Under the pieces are notes generated by a model, which ran no database searches, was not told where the DNA came from, and was given only the letters and a program-made list of their open reading frames with translations. The translations under genes were made by a program, and so were the position numbers. A stretch of DNA of 64,000 nucleotides, taken from NCBI RefSeq assembly GCF_035222375.1, contig NC_085890.1:1302001-1366000 (forward strand). Reading direction: 5' to 3'. This document shows positions 22,342-33,700 of the stretch, one piece after another (within the stretch, counting starts at the first letter, position 1; every line of letters starts with the position of its first letter). This stretch comes from Podospora pseudocomata. Lineage: Eukaryota; Ascomycota; Sordariomycetes; Sordariales; Podosporaceae.

Positions 22342-23880
22342 GCTGAAAATGAGAGACAAAAAAGAAAAATGTAGCTGCTATTCCAGCTTGATATTACTAT
22401 GAAGGAGAAAGAAAAATGACAACAATGAGAGTTGGACAAGTGTCAGGTGAATGAGCTGCAGGTTTTCATGAGATGGGCTCATTCAGACAGGGCTGCCAGT
22501 CGCGTCTCAACTCAGGTGCGAAGCGCGTTGGACTGTTAATTTTTCGCTTATAAGGATTTAAAGTGGGTGCTTCAGTGGCTGGAGGGGGATGCAAATATCG
22601 ATGGGAGCTTGGTCTGTGCAACCATTTCTGTATCATAATTATTGCTCTATTGAGGGTTGTCCAACGTCGATGCCTCACTTCACGAATGGGAATGGCCAAT
22701 AAGTTGGGCAGACAATTGTAAGACGAGTGTTTGAGGCGTTCCTGCCTTGAATGTGGCTCCCCCATGCCTCTTTCCTCTGTCCTCTATCCCCCATGGCTCC
22801 TTCCCAACGAAGCTCTTGCGCAACATAGCTCTTTCCCGGCAACGCTCTTGCACTGCAGGGCTCTTGCCCAGAGTTCCAGTCCCTGCCACAATGCTCCTTC
22901 CATATGTCGTTCCTTCCTGCAGTCAGTTTTTTGACAGTTGCAAAATCATCGCCCTTTTGCACATTACCTCTTTAACACATTTCCACATTATCACATACAT
23001 TGCACCCTTTGCACCTGAGCCTTTTGCACATTACATTACCCCTTTGCAAATGAGTATCTTCGTCTGGCCATCTGTAAGTAGAGGATGGTTTCTCCATGAG
23101 TATTCTCATGAAGCTCACCCTCTACGTTGCAGGTTGCTTCTGGTCATTGCCGTGTCTTGGTGAGCCCCGCGATGAATTCACTCCAGCTTTACCTAGCAGG
23201 TGGCTTTACAGCTGTGTCGAGGCGGGTATAAGTGTCGAGAGCAAGATGGTGCCCTATCCACAGAGGTGCATGCTCCATATGGAGTTCAGTTAGGTTTCTT
23301 TCAGAGGAACACGATTGTAGGAGTGGCGGGGAATACGTGATACTGGCTCTGAATTGGTTCTGACTGCGAGTGAAGAAAAGAAAAGCAATACGCCATGTCC
23401 ACGCTAAGCCCACGGCATCATATCATTCAAGGAGGCTCAGAAAGGCGTTGAGCTCGAGGCCGCTAATGTTGTCATTGGAAGGAATCTGCTCGCAAGTGGG
23501 TTTCCGCTGCTTGGTACCTAGGTTTACGCTGTTTGAGCGCTTGCCTATGAGTGTTGCTGACTTGCCAGTATCAGAATGAATCTATACTTGCCGGGAATCT
23601 AGTCTCATTCGACAAGTAGGAGCTATATCTGTGCGTAGCCAGAGCATGAGACCCAGGCACATGGTCCACAGTGGGACTCGGTCTTCTCGGTCCCAGGAGT
23701 CTCTTTCAACAAGTTGCCCCTGAGCCAGATACCAATTTGCTAGCTCCGAAACACAACTGGGTGGGCTTCGTGGATCAGTATCTATATATTCAGGCTACCC
23801 GCTGGTTCTTCACCTCTCCCACAAACCTCACATTCCTTACCAACAAACTGATCCAACCGAGACAACAAACACACAACAAG
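22342..23880. other. Intergenic, 1.5 kb, upstream of ORC4 and of secreted-protein copy B
   Basis: No gene is supported. It contains the promoter of ORC4 (left side), the degenerate 16-bp-period repeat listed separately (22755-23050) and, at the right end, the promoter of copy B with TATATAT near 23783. Confidence 0.6.
22755..23050. repeat. Degenerate tandem repeat of 16-bp period
   Basis: From 22796 five consecutive units of exactly 16 bases start with GCTC(C/T)T(T/G)CC-like cores (GCTCCTTCCCAACGAA, GCTCTTGCGCAACATA, GCTCTTTCCCGGCAAC, and so on). Looser copies lie before and after, to about 22924. From about 22949 a second block continues a 16-17 base rhythm with a different core, CCTTTTGCACATTAC. 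A period of 16 is not a multiple of three, and no coherent frame runs through it, so it is non-coding. It is an old decayed minisatellite or a set of spaced factor sites. Confidence 0.65.
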
Positions 23881-24451
23881 ATGAAGACCTCCATCATCAG
23901 CATCGCTGCCAACACTCTGGCTTTCTTTGGGGCAAGACATCCTGGTTTTTTCTGTGAAGCATTAATAACACAACAGACAGATTGCCCAAGGGCTATGCGC
24001 TCCCGAGCAACATTGGTCTCGACTCTGCGTCCGCAGAATTCACCACCAACTGCAACACTGGCGAAAACCGTACCTTCACCCCGCGCGTCCAGGACGGTAT
24101 CTCGTACCTTAACGGCAAGTCTGGCTCTGCGCAGAACAACGCCGGTCATTGTAACCGCGCCACCTGCTCCGAAGGTGCTGCCATTGCTTGGTGCAACAAT
24201 GTATGTCTCCCTTTTCCCACCTCTATCATTATAATTTTCATTATTTCGACACATGCATGGTTTCTGTTTGCTAATCGATTGCGCCATCTCTACAGGGTAA
24301 TGCGGCCAAGCAGGTTGCGTGGTCGGCAATTGCTGACGCTGCGAACAAGATCGTTCAACCGTGTGATGGCCAGGAGTCACGTGGTTTTGTAAAGGGCCAT
24401 GCCGATGCCTCTGATGGCTGGACTGTTGTCGTTCGCGCTGAAGACTGCTAA
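23881..24451 (+). CDS. Small secreted cysteine-containing protein, copy B
   Basis: This is a paralogue of copies A and C. The start MKTSIISIAANTLAFFG matches copy C's signal peptide. The main exon encodes LPKGYALPSNIGLDSAS, then ENRTFTPRVQDGISYLNGKSG, then HCNRATCSEGAAIAWCNN. A 95-nt GTATGT intron (24201-24295) follows. The last exon ends VKGHADASDGW and VVVRAEDC before the TAA. Six cysteines are likely to form disulphides. It lacks the TITG...MDTDYPGW block of copies A and C. The first intron is odd: the only donor in the right place is GC (GCAAGA) and the join to the next exon is out of phase, so this copy may also be damaged or may use an unusual start. The promoter has TATATAT about 100 bases upstream. 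Function is unknown; apoplastic or antagonistic secreted roles are common for such families. Confidence 0.6.
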
Positions 24452-25557
24452 ATCATGCGCGCTATATGGGGCATAGCGAGGCGAGAGGGGGTAGGCAGGA
24501 CCTTGCTTCCTCAGTACTCGGAAGCAGAATGGCGTGGGTCATTCGGGCTCGCTCTACCAAAAGCTGAAAATGTCTCATAGTTGGTGGGTGTTTGCTAATT
24601 GGCATCAAATTGAGCTGGAATTTCTCATAATCGTTGTTACGTGCCTTCTTTCTGTGACGAATACGCTGTGTATCGTTGACCATAAATGCAGTGGGGCAGT
24701 CATTCAACGCCACCATTTTCCCCGTTTATCCATACTCATCTCAATCACAGTTCTCCCTACCTAGCCATCGCAGTCACCATACACCATTCACTCTCATCTA
24801 TTGCGGGCCTTTCGATAATGGATGGGATGCCTACCTCATTATATATATTTGAATGTTTAGCTGAGTCTTCCTATCATATGTCACTGGTCTTGTTTCTGAT
24901 GGTAGCAGAAAAATTGAGGTTCTAGTTACTCCGGCTTTCCGGAGCAGTGTAGCTCTCGAGCTGACCCAAGCAGGTGTTAACATCGTGTGGAAGAGGGTAC
25001 ATTTCTCGAACCCTTTGAAAATTTCTCCGTTATCTATCAGAGGGCATGACGATGTCAAAGTAGCGAGCGGCACGTGGTCTTGAGGATGAATTGAGGAAAC
25101 CTGCGGTTTTGGTCACAAGTGAAATGAAGGAAAGGAAGAAGAGCAAGACAGTGGGTTTCTGCCATGTGAAGACTTGCTTATAGTGCTCCTGGCTTGTCGA
25201 TATGTCAGACCGTATCAACAACTGCCGTGCATGGCACCACATCCGAAGAGCAGGAGCAATAGGTACTCACACGTGGCCAGTGAATGAAGCCCAAACACCC
25301 GGCTCACATTGGAAACTCTCTCGTCAGCGTTATCATTCACTGACAACAAGTTGCTCTCGAGTCGTGAATAACCCGCTTATGCTCTAGAGTGAATTGGTAT
25401 TTGGTGGGCCCCATCAACTAGTAGGTATATATTCTGAACATCTGCCAGCTCTTCTCCTCTCCCATGAACAAATCAGTCATCCTCACAATTCTCAACAAGT
25501 TGACTACCTTAAAACCAGGCAAGAGACTCACCGAGACCGTAAACACCCATCACCAAG
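24452..25557. other. Intergenic between secreted-protein copies B and C
   Basis: No gene is seen. The last 150 bases (TATATATTC near 25425 and a CA-rich leader) resemble the region just before copy B, which agrees with tandem duplication of gene and promoter. Confidence 0.6.
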
Positions 25558-26355
25558 ATGAAGACCACCATTCTCAGCGTCACTGCTGGCGTTCTGGTCC
25601 TCTTCGGTGTATGTACCGCCAAGTAACCAGTCTGTTTGGACATCACTAACAACCAAATACAGACTACCCAGGCCTTCGAAATCCCGGACGTCGTGCCCGC
25701 TGTCACCTTCAACATGCCCATCAACATCACTGACAAGAACAACGCCACCGTCCCTATCACTGGTACGATATACCCCCGCAAGACTTTTCTCTACTATTCC
25801 CCACATCCTTTCAAGGTAGTGAACCACAAACGTTCTTGCTAACCACCACATCCACCAGGCACCATCCAGCAAGCTGTAGCCAAAAATGGACACCGACTAC
25901 CCCGGCTGGAAAGCCGCCTTCCAGGTCCCATGCCCCCCACTCGTGGTTTCTTTAAGAAGCCCAAAAAGATCGACTGCTAGCCCAAAGGAGAAGAGAAGAC
26001 CGTCACCATCAACATCGAGGATGGCATCGCGTACCTCTCGAATCTGCCCGGCCTCACCCAGAACGACACCGGCCAGTGCGGCCGCGTGAGCTGCTCGTAC
26101 AACTCGGCCATTCTCTGGCGCAACACCGTAAGCTTTAACCCTCAACTCCCCCCATCTTTGTTAATTTCTGGTGTCTGACACGAGGCGAAAAAATACAGGA
26201 TGTCAAGAAGAAGTATGTTCCGTGGCTGGACATTGCCGACTCTGCGTTTGATATGTGCCTTTGAGTGCAACTCCAAGGAGAGCCACGACTACGTCAAGGG
26301 GCATGCCTACATGGATGGCAGATCGACTACCGTCGTTCGCAAGGAACAGTGCTGA
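25558..26355 (+). pseudogene. Small secreted protein, copy C (frame broken)
   Basis: This is a paralogue of copies A and B. Signal-peptide exon 25558-25608 (MKTTILSVTAGVLVLFG) is followed by a 54-nt GTATGT intron and an exon encoding TTQAFEIPDVVPAVTFN and NATVPITG. A 96-nt intron then precedes a region with MDTDYPGWKAAF, EEKTVTINIEDGIAYL and CGRVSCSYNSAILW. After another intron come DVKKKYVPWLDIADSAF, YVKGHAYMDG and VVRKEQC before the stop at 26353-26355. The blocks match copies A and B closely but lie in different frames, with about two breaks, even after allowing a weak extra intron. It looks like a recent pseudogene. Strong protein-level similarity with broken frames suggests loss of selection rather than great age. 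Confidence 0.6.
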
Positions 26356-26894
26356 TCGCCTGCTGGCGGTTACAATGGGGATTGGCACCCTGAAAAGAAC
26401 GATAGGGTGGGTGAGCATTCCATTCTCGGCACTCGGGGGACTTGATTGCGAGGGTGTACTTGGTTGGCTGTGGCTGATACTGGGAGTATCTCGCGCCTTG
26501 GGTAGTGGCTGGTTGGGGATAATTACCAGGTGCCTAGATAGCAAAGGATTGGGATCTGACTTTCCTCATGAACTACTTTTTTGATTTGATCTTCTCCACC
26601 CGTGTATTTGTCAAGGGCGGCAGACAACCGCGTCAAACCTGTTCCCGTTCAATGTTGATGAAAGCTATGAGTGAGCCATGCTTGCCACATTGCTCACTCT
26701 CGTGGGATGTATATAGTGATATAGGGATACGCCAAGGGATCACACAATGATTGAATGATTTCCAAAGCGTTATTTCATGATACCACCTCACAAGTCATGT
26801 TTCGTTGGCCTACTTCTTCCATGTTGACATACAAAAAGGCGGTGGGTGCCAAGACTTGTCGATGGAGTCAAGTGGAGTTCAAAAATAGGACAAA
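26356..26894. other. Intergenic, downstream of copy C
   Basis: No gene is seen. The right end (about 26830-26894) is the 3' flank of the minus-strand 5S gene and is homologous, in reverse complement, to 2269-2330. Confidence 0.6.
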
Positions 26895-27013
26895 ACATAC
26901 AACACCGAGGATTCCCCAGTGGTCACCCACCTGAGTACTAGTTCGGCACTCAACTGCTTATCTAGGGGAGAGCGGACGGGATCCCGAGTTTTCAGTTGGT
27001 TATGGTCGTATGT
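26895..27013 (-). rRNA. 5S ribosomal RNA, copy 2 (119 nt)
   Basis: It is the same length as copy 1 and nearly identical to it, with the conserved CTCGGGATCCCGTCCGCTC core and the paired ends ACATAC and GTATGT. In helix II this copy reads AACTG with CAGTT, where copy 1 reads AGCTG with CAGCT, a paired change that keeps the stem. The upstream side has only CATATT at the TATA position, so its expression may be weaker. The T-run downstream is shorter (TTTTT). It is a dispersed 5S gene of a slightly different isotype. Confidence 0.95.
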
Positions 27014-27380
27014 GATAGTTCTGCACAGGGTCGGGGAATATGAGGTGGCTCTCAATGCCTGGCCAGGAGGGCTGCTGCTTTTGGTGTCAGTTCAAGGTTG
27101 TGACAGACAATCCATTACACCAAAGACTGGCTTTCAAGTGATAGTTAGATTCTCGACCGTGTATCCTGGAATCTTGACTGCTGGTTCTTCAGGACATCTG
27201 GATCCGAGGCCTGCTGGCAGCCGCCATCTCACCTTTCTATACATGGGGTCCTCTGGTCATTTGTCATGATGGGCTTCATGCCCACCAGTGACTATACGAA
27301 AGGCGACCCCATTTGAGCCTCAGGGTAGAGACGTTGAAAGTATGTTCGCGATATCATTACTCCTACAACCACCCCGCTCT
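27014..27380. other. Intergenic, 370 bp
   Basis: No gene is seen between the second 5S gene and the 3' end of the FAD monooxygenase. Confidence 0.6.
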
Positions 27381-28796
27381 CTACAAGCTAGCAAACAACT
27401 CCCCAAACCTCTCCCTCGCCTCCTTGACACAATCATTCGCATAAATCATCTTCTGCACGTCCGGACTAGCCCACTTGTCAGGCACCGACCCTGACTTTCC
27501 GTTCTCCTTGAATGCCTTGTCCCTCTCCTCCTTCGCCTTGCCCTCTCCCAAATGCAATACCCGTCCAGAATGAGTCGCCAGATCCACCAGCGCGGTACAG
27601 TGCGGCTTTCGCAGCAACTCATACACCTTCAACGTCTTGGTAATCGTCTCCCCATCGTGAATCTTCTCCGCCGGAATCTCGCTCACAACCTCGGCCAAGA
27701 CCGCCCCGTCCTCAATGGCCATCGCCGCACCCTGACTGAGATGCGGAAGCGTGGCATGGCACGCGTCCCCAACAAGAGCAACCGACCCGTGAACCCAAGT
27801 AGGAAGAGGCTTGTGAATCCGCAGTTTCCACTCGCAGACTTCACCATCAGGTACGAGGTTAAGCATATCCTGCACCAGCGGGCAGAAAGTCTCAAACACC
27901 GACAGCATCTGCGATTTTGAGCCCTTGGTGGTATACGTCGCCGACGTGGCCGAGGCAAAGTTGGTATCCGGGTGAGCAGTCGAGATGTTGTAAATGTTGT
28001 GGTTAGAGACAGGATACGCAATAATATGCCTCCTCTCACCCACCCATCTTACCACAGTGCTGCTATCCAGCAACTTGATCAGCTCCGGAAAAGGGGCAAG
28101 CTGTTCCCTTGTGAGCATGATTCTATACGCAGCCTGGCCGGTGTCCTCCTCTTCCGTCTGCGTCAAGTTGTGCGACGCCCTGAGAAGGTGAGACCGGGTA
28201 AGGGATTTGATCCCATCCGCCGAAAGCAAAATATCGCATTCAACTGTGAACTCCTCTTCTTGAGCACGGGACCTGAAAATCAACGTTGGCTTGGGGGCGA
28301 AGCACGTGATGTTGACGAGGGATGTGCCAAAGTGGAATTTGATCGCCGGTTCCTTCAAGCAGCCGTTATACAGACTCCCCGCGAGGTTGGAGCGGTGACC
28401 GGTGAGATGAGGAAACCCATATTTCTCACGAATGTCAGGCATGGAGACGTGGGCGAGCTCTTCGTTTGTGCTGCCCTGTCTGATGCTGGTGGCTTGGACG
28501 TCGGTGGCTTCGGCTTCGATCTCGGGGGCTACTCCGAGGCGGTGGAGGACGCGCATGACGTTTGGTGGCATTTGGATTCCCGCGCCGACGAAGCCGAGGT
28601 TGGAGGCAGTTTCGTAGACGGAGATGTTTTTGAAGCCCTTTTTGGCGAAGGCGAGGGCGGTGCCTAAGCCTCCCATGCCTGAGAGGGTTGTTAGAGATCT
28701 GGGGGTGGGTCTGGGGGTTGTTTTGAGGGGGGACGTACCTGCGCCGATGACGACGATGCGCAGGTCATAGACGTCTGCGGTCGTGGAGTGAGGCAT
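27381..28796 (-). CDS. FAD-dependent monooxygenase, salicylate-hydroxylase-like, 451 residues
   Basis: This flavoprotein aromatic hydroxylase of the PHBH/salicylate 1-monooxygenase class uses NAD(P)H and O2. The dinucleotide fold is IVVIGAGMGGLGTALAF at about 14-30. The DG motif is ILLSADGIKS, and the GD motif is VALVGDACHATLPHLSQG followed by AAMAIEDGAVLAE. A 60-nt intron (28679-28738, GTACGT donor, CTAAC branch, CTCAG acceptor) splits the GxGxxG motif and is a multiple of three. Retention would insert 20 residues into the FAD-binding loop and should inactivate the enzyme. There is no signal peptide or membrane segment, so it is cytosolic. No other aromatic-catabolism or secondary-metabolite gene is adjacent, so the substrate cannot be inferred from context. 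Confidence 0.88.
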   Translation of the reverse strand: MPHSTTADVYDLRIVVIGAGTSPLKTTPRPTPRSLTTLSGMGGLGTALAFAKKGFKNISVYETASNLGFVGAGIQMPPNVMRVLHRLGVAPEIEAEATDVQATSIRQGSTNEELAHVSMPDIREKYGFPHLTGHRSNLAGSLYNGCLKEPAIKFHFGTSLVNITCFAPKPTLIFRSRAQEEEFTVECDILLSADGIKSLTRSHLLRASHNLTQTEEEDTGQAAYRIMLTREQLAPFPELIKLLDSSTVVRWVGERRHIIAYPVSNHNIYNISTAHPDTNFASATSATYTTKGSKSQMLSVFETFCPLVQDMLNLVPDGEVCEWKLRIHKPLPTWVHGSVALVGDACHATLPHLSQGAAMAIEDGAVLAEVVSEIPAEKIHDGETITKTLKVYELLRKPHCTALVDLATHSGRVLHLGEGKAKEERDKAFKENGKSGSVPDKWASPDVQKMIYANDCVKEARERFGELFASL

Positions 28797-30769
28797 CTTG
28801 ATGTTGTTTTGGTGACAATGCTATTTAGGGGTAGGTATCTTTGGACTGAAATAGGGGGCAGGTGTTTAGCGATTTGTCCAAGAGGTGATGTTGTGGGATG
28901 TCACTGTGTCAAGAGCTGAAGCAGTCAACAAGAACGACGAGAAAATAAATGATATTCAGTGGATATATAGCTTTCTACACGACCCGGGGTCCATGCCTCG
29001 GCAGCTGGTCTGGTGGGCAATATCCATCACAGATTGGTGTGGACATTCACGCTGTTGGATCAACAGCGGAACGGCAGTGGGGATGGCAAATGCATGTATA
29101 TTTCTTACTTGCAGAATCACGGCATTCCGAACTCTTGAACTAAGCTTCTCTACCAGCTGCCAAAGGGTTCAGTTCAGATCGGAAGTGTGGGGTGAGTGAA
29201 CTGCGGGCGTGCGGATGCGGGGAAAACTTGTCTCCAGCCGGCTGCGGGAGAATCTGGATCGGGTCGTGGATCTACCCCGGAGAAGCTGAGGAAAATGGAT
29301 TTGCCGGAGTCGCGGTTGAGACTTCGGAATTGCAGCGTGGAAACACAACCAGGCCGGTCCTGCCGGTTGCCTCTGGGATCCTGAGGTGCAGACTATGGCT
29401 TTGACCTGGGCTACACAGTTGGCCGCCCAAACCGAGTGTTATAGCTACCGTAAATCCGTCGGCAATCTGCACAGAGATAAAGTTAGAATGAAATGGAGAG
29501 AAGTCTCCGGTTCCTTTGCAATGGCTACTAGACTGGTCTTCCACACATATCGACAATATGGTAAAAATATATCGACGTGGAAATCGGAGCTTTTAAAACC
29601 CCCGCATTTTGTGCTCTAGTGCATGTGCCACAGCTTGTCCCCCGCATTCCAGCGGCCAGCCATCGCCGTCATCGGCCTTGTCAGCGAATTTGATGAGAAC
29701 GTTATCTGATGGAAGTGGGCTTACTGGGATGGTAGGTAACAATAGGGAGCACCTCTCTGCCAGTACACATATATACCAAACCAGGTAGCCGGGACTGCGG
29801 AGGTTGAGATGCCGCGAATGCATAAAGCACTACATCATCGCCCGTAATCGTATTTATGCCATGTTTTCATTTGAGGTTATGCTGGCCATTGTGCTGCCCG
29901 AGACGGGCCTCCCCCACCAAAGGCAGGCGTGTGTGGGTCTTTTCAGATGAATGACGGACGGGCCGCCCAACCACGCGGGAAGGGAAATGCTTGAAACATG
30001 TTTCACGGGAAGAGAGAGGGACGATTTCCTGGGACAAAGCAATCAGTAGCTAAAAACAGATGGAGTCATTATAGCAGCGATAGCTTAGCAGATCTGCTGG
30101 CAGACTTCAACAAAGGGAAAAGGTGAAGCGCGCGTCTATCTCTTGAGTCACTTGCCCCATCGAACAACGATTCGAGGGCGCGCGCCACAGGCACAATCAT
30201 GGTTGCTCTCCAGGAACAGAGTGGCACAGTTGCAGCAAAGAGTGGGAAGCGATCAACTGGACAGCAGCAGCCGCCGACGTCACTTGCAGTTCCTGAGACG
30301 CAGCCAATCACACCCCTGTATTGGCCAAAATGCTCGAAGCGACCCAGCTGGCTAGCAGGGTTCCCATGGGGTTTCAAGCCGCCGTTGGGGGCCTCAAAAA
30401 GCTTCCAGGGCATCATTTCAACTCTGGAGCTCCTCTTATCTCAACATATCCATGAGTGCTGGCCGGCACGACATCGACAAGAGCACCAAGCCGGGTCGAC
30501 GGCCGTCCAGTTCCACCTAATCATACCTCCGTACTTGTACACCGCAGTTCTGCTTTGGTTTTTATTATTGCTCAATCCTCGTCCTACTCAGCAAACACCT
30601 CCACCGCTCCCGTCTACAACGCGCCTTGACGGGAATTCTAACACCACGCCGTGACAACCCCTTTTATGCATGGACTACGATAGTTGACCATCGCTCTCGC
30701 CGCGGCAGGTTCACGCTGCGGAGCTTCCACGATAACAATACGATCCATACATTCTTCTAGCCGCTCAAC
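28797..30769. other. Divergent promoter region, 2 kb
   Basis: This is the shared upstream region of the FAD monooxygenase (-) and the CSC1-type channel (+). No supported gene was found. The part nearest the channel gene (about 30540-30769) is CA/CT-rich leader-like sequence. Confidence 0.6.
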
Positions 30770-33700
30770 ATGGCTACCCCTACCCCGGACGTCACCGACC
30801 CGGTGACGGAGACGTTATCGACGATAGCGTCGGCGTCCACGTCCCTCTTGGAATCGATATTGTCTTCGTCAACAGAGGCGCTGACGACAACATCAACGCA
30901 GGCTGCCACGACAACGAGCAGCAGCGCAGCCGAGGCGCCTACTGGGCCAACAGACGGGCGGCCAGGATCAGGACAGCAGGACCGTGGAATAAGTTTAGTG
31001 GCTTTTGTGACTGCATTGGCCGCTTCGTTGATTGTTTTCGGAGTGCAGATGGGCTTCTTTTTGCTATTACGGAATAAGCTGGTCAGAATCTTGTGCGTAC
31101 CTCCATCATCTCCGCCTTCATATCCAACCCCTCTTCTTTCTGTTGCGTTTCTAAGGCGCTAACTGGGTACCGCGATGATAGCAAGCCGAAAACCTACCTG
31201 GTTCCCGAACGCGAAAGAACAGAACCACCACCCGCCAGCCATTTTGCACTCATTTATAAGCTCATGGCGTTCAGGGATCGCGAGATCATCAAGAAATGTG
31301 GACTCGACGCCTACTTCTTCCTACGATATCTACAGACTTTACTGATCATCTTTATTCCTATCGCTCTCGTCGTCATTCCGATCTTGGTACCTATCAACTT
31401 TGTTGGCGGACTCGGCAAATCGGTTGTTGAGGATTTGAAGGATGATGATGGCAACCCTATCAACAAGACTAATCTAGACCTGCCAACCGGATTAGACACG
31501 CTAGCCTGGGGTAACGTTCCCCCGGAAAAGCAACATCGGAGATGGGCTCACCTGATCCTTGCGCTTCTTGTCATTATCTGGGTCTGTGGTGTGTTCTTCT
31601 TCGAACTTCGCGTATACGTCAAGATCCGACAGGACTACTTGACCAGCGCCGAACACAGATTACGAGCCTCGGCGAATACGGTCCTTGTGAGCTCCATACC
31701 GGACAAGTGGCTCAGCGAAGAGGCCCTGAGAGGTCTATTTGATGTGTTTCCGGGGGGCATTAGAAATGTCTGGTTGACGCGGGATTTCACACCACTCCTC
31801 GCCAAAATTCACAAACGCGATGCTATTCACAAGCAACTCGAGGCAGCGGAGAGCGACCTCATCCGGGAGGCGAAGCGCAGGCAGTTGAGACAGGCTAAGG
31901 AAGGCGGACTGAGGCAGCGCTTCACTTCTGAAGGCAGAGCAAATAAAGTTCAACGAGCACAACAAGCAAAGGCTCAGAACTTGGAGGCTCAACGGCGCGC
32001 TGAAGGCCCCGGAGGCTTGAGCGCCAACACTCCAAGAATCCCGCACAGTGTGCAAGAAGAGGTGGCGGAGGAAAAGAAGCCGGAGGGCGATCTCACTGAT
32101 GTGCAGGAGGAGGGATCCGAGGATACCGAGGCCGATAATCAACGCGGCAATCCTCTCACCAAAATTGGACGCGGCTTGGGTAAGGGCCTGGGCAAGGGCG
32201 CCGCGGTGGTCAGCGGGGCCGGACTAGGTATTCTCGGAGGAGCAAAGGCTGTCGGAAAAGGCATCGACAATGAGTTGGAAAGGTCTGGAGGGTTCACCGT
32301 GATCAATCAACCCGAGGGGCGAGCTCCGTCTCCTGGTAACTCGCCCACCTCGGATGTTTCGTCCCCACGAAGAGCCCAGATTGCCGTCGACGAGGACGAC
32401 AAGCCTAGAACGTCGTACGCCTCCGAGAGACCACTTACCCAGTCCACCAGGCATCAACACACGACATCCAACGCCACCAACGAGACCGACTCAAGGCACG
32501 ACGATTTTAACCCCAGAAGCTTCGGAAACACAACTCGAAAGGCTACCAACATGGACGAGATGATTGTGAATAAGAAGACGTATTGGTTCCAGTTTTGGAA
32601 GCCACCAACTGGCAGCTATGCATCCCCAATCCCCCAGGGGTACGAGGGTGGCGAGTACCCGTGGATCAAGACAGAGAAGAAGTCATTCTGGGAGAAATTC
32701 AAGAGCTCATTGCCTTGGGTCGAAGATGAATCCGATCCGGTGGAATACCCACCGGCTTATAACTACGACTACAGGACGCATCCAGAAGATGGTGCTGAGT
32801 GGACGAAGTGGCTCAAACCAAAGAACCGCCCACAACACCGTGTAGCGAATCTCGATTGGACCCCTGACTGGTTGCCTGGTCTGCCTTTCATCAACAAGAA
32901 AGTCGACACCATCTACTGGTGCAGAGAACAGCTGGCCCAACTCAACATGGAGATTGAGCAAGACCAGCAAAACCCCGAACGCTACCCTGTCATGAACTCG
33001 GCGTTCATCCAGTTCAATCATCAAGTGGCTGCCCATATGGCTTGCCAGTCAGTAACTCACCACGTACCGAAACACATGGCACCCCGTATGGTTGAGATAT
33101 CGCCCGACGATGTCATCTGGGACAACATGGCCATAATGTGGTGGAGCGCATGGCTTCGAAGGGCGGTTGTGTTTCTTGTCGTGGCAGGCATGATTATCCT
33201 CTGGGCTATCCCCGTTGCCTGGACAGCCTCCCTGTCACAAATAGACGCGTTGCTCAAGCAATATCCGTGGCTTAGCTTCATTAACAGCAGCGAGACACTC
33301 ACGAACATCGTCAAGGCCGTGGCTGGTGTGTTACCCGCCATTGTGCTGGCCATCCTGCTGGCGCTTGTCCCTGTCGTCCTCGACCTTCTGGCGGAATTTC
33401 AAGGAGAGAAGACGGGATCCTTGAAGTCAGAAATGGTCCAGATCTATTATTTCGCCTTCCTCTTTACCCAAGTCTTCCTCGTTGTCTCTATTGCAGCAGG
33501 TACCTTCCAGGTCCTAGAGGAGCTGGGGAAAAGTCCGCAGGAAACGCCTAACATTCTAGCCCAGAACATTCCCAAAGCTGCTAACTACTTTTTCTCCTAC
33601 ATGATTCTCCAGGCTTTGTCCACGAGTTCGGGTACCTTGCTGCAGATCGGAACACTCGCCGTTTGGTATTTCTGGGCTCGGATCGTCGACAACACAGCGC

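Noticed and set aside
22505-22560. tRNA-Asn-like words (CTCAG...GCGTTGGACTGTTAAT)
   Set aside because: The D-arm and anticodon-loop words look right, but no T-arm (GGTTCGA) or acceptor pairing follows within a plausible distance, even allowing an intron.
27972-28667. 231-codon plus-strand frame
   Set aside because: Antisense of the FAD monooxygenase. Composition reflects codon bias of the real gene.
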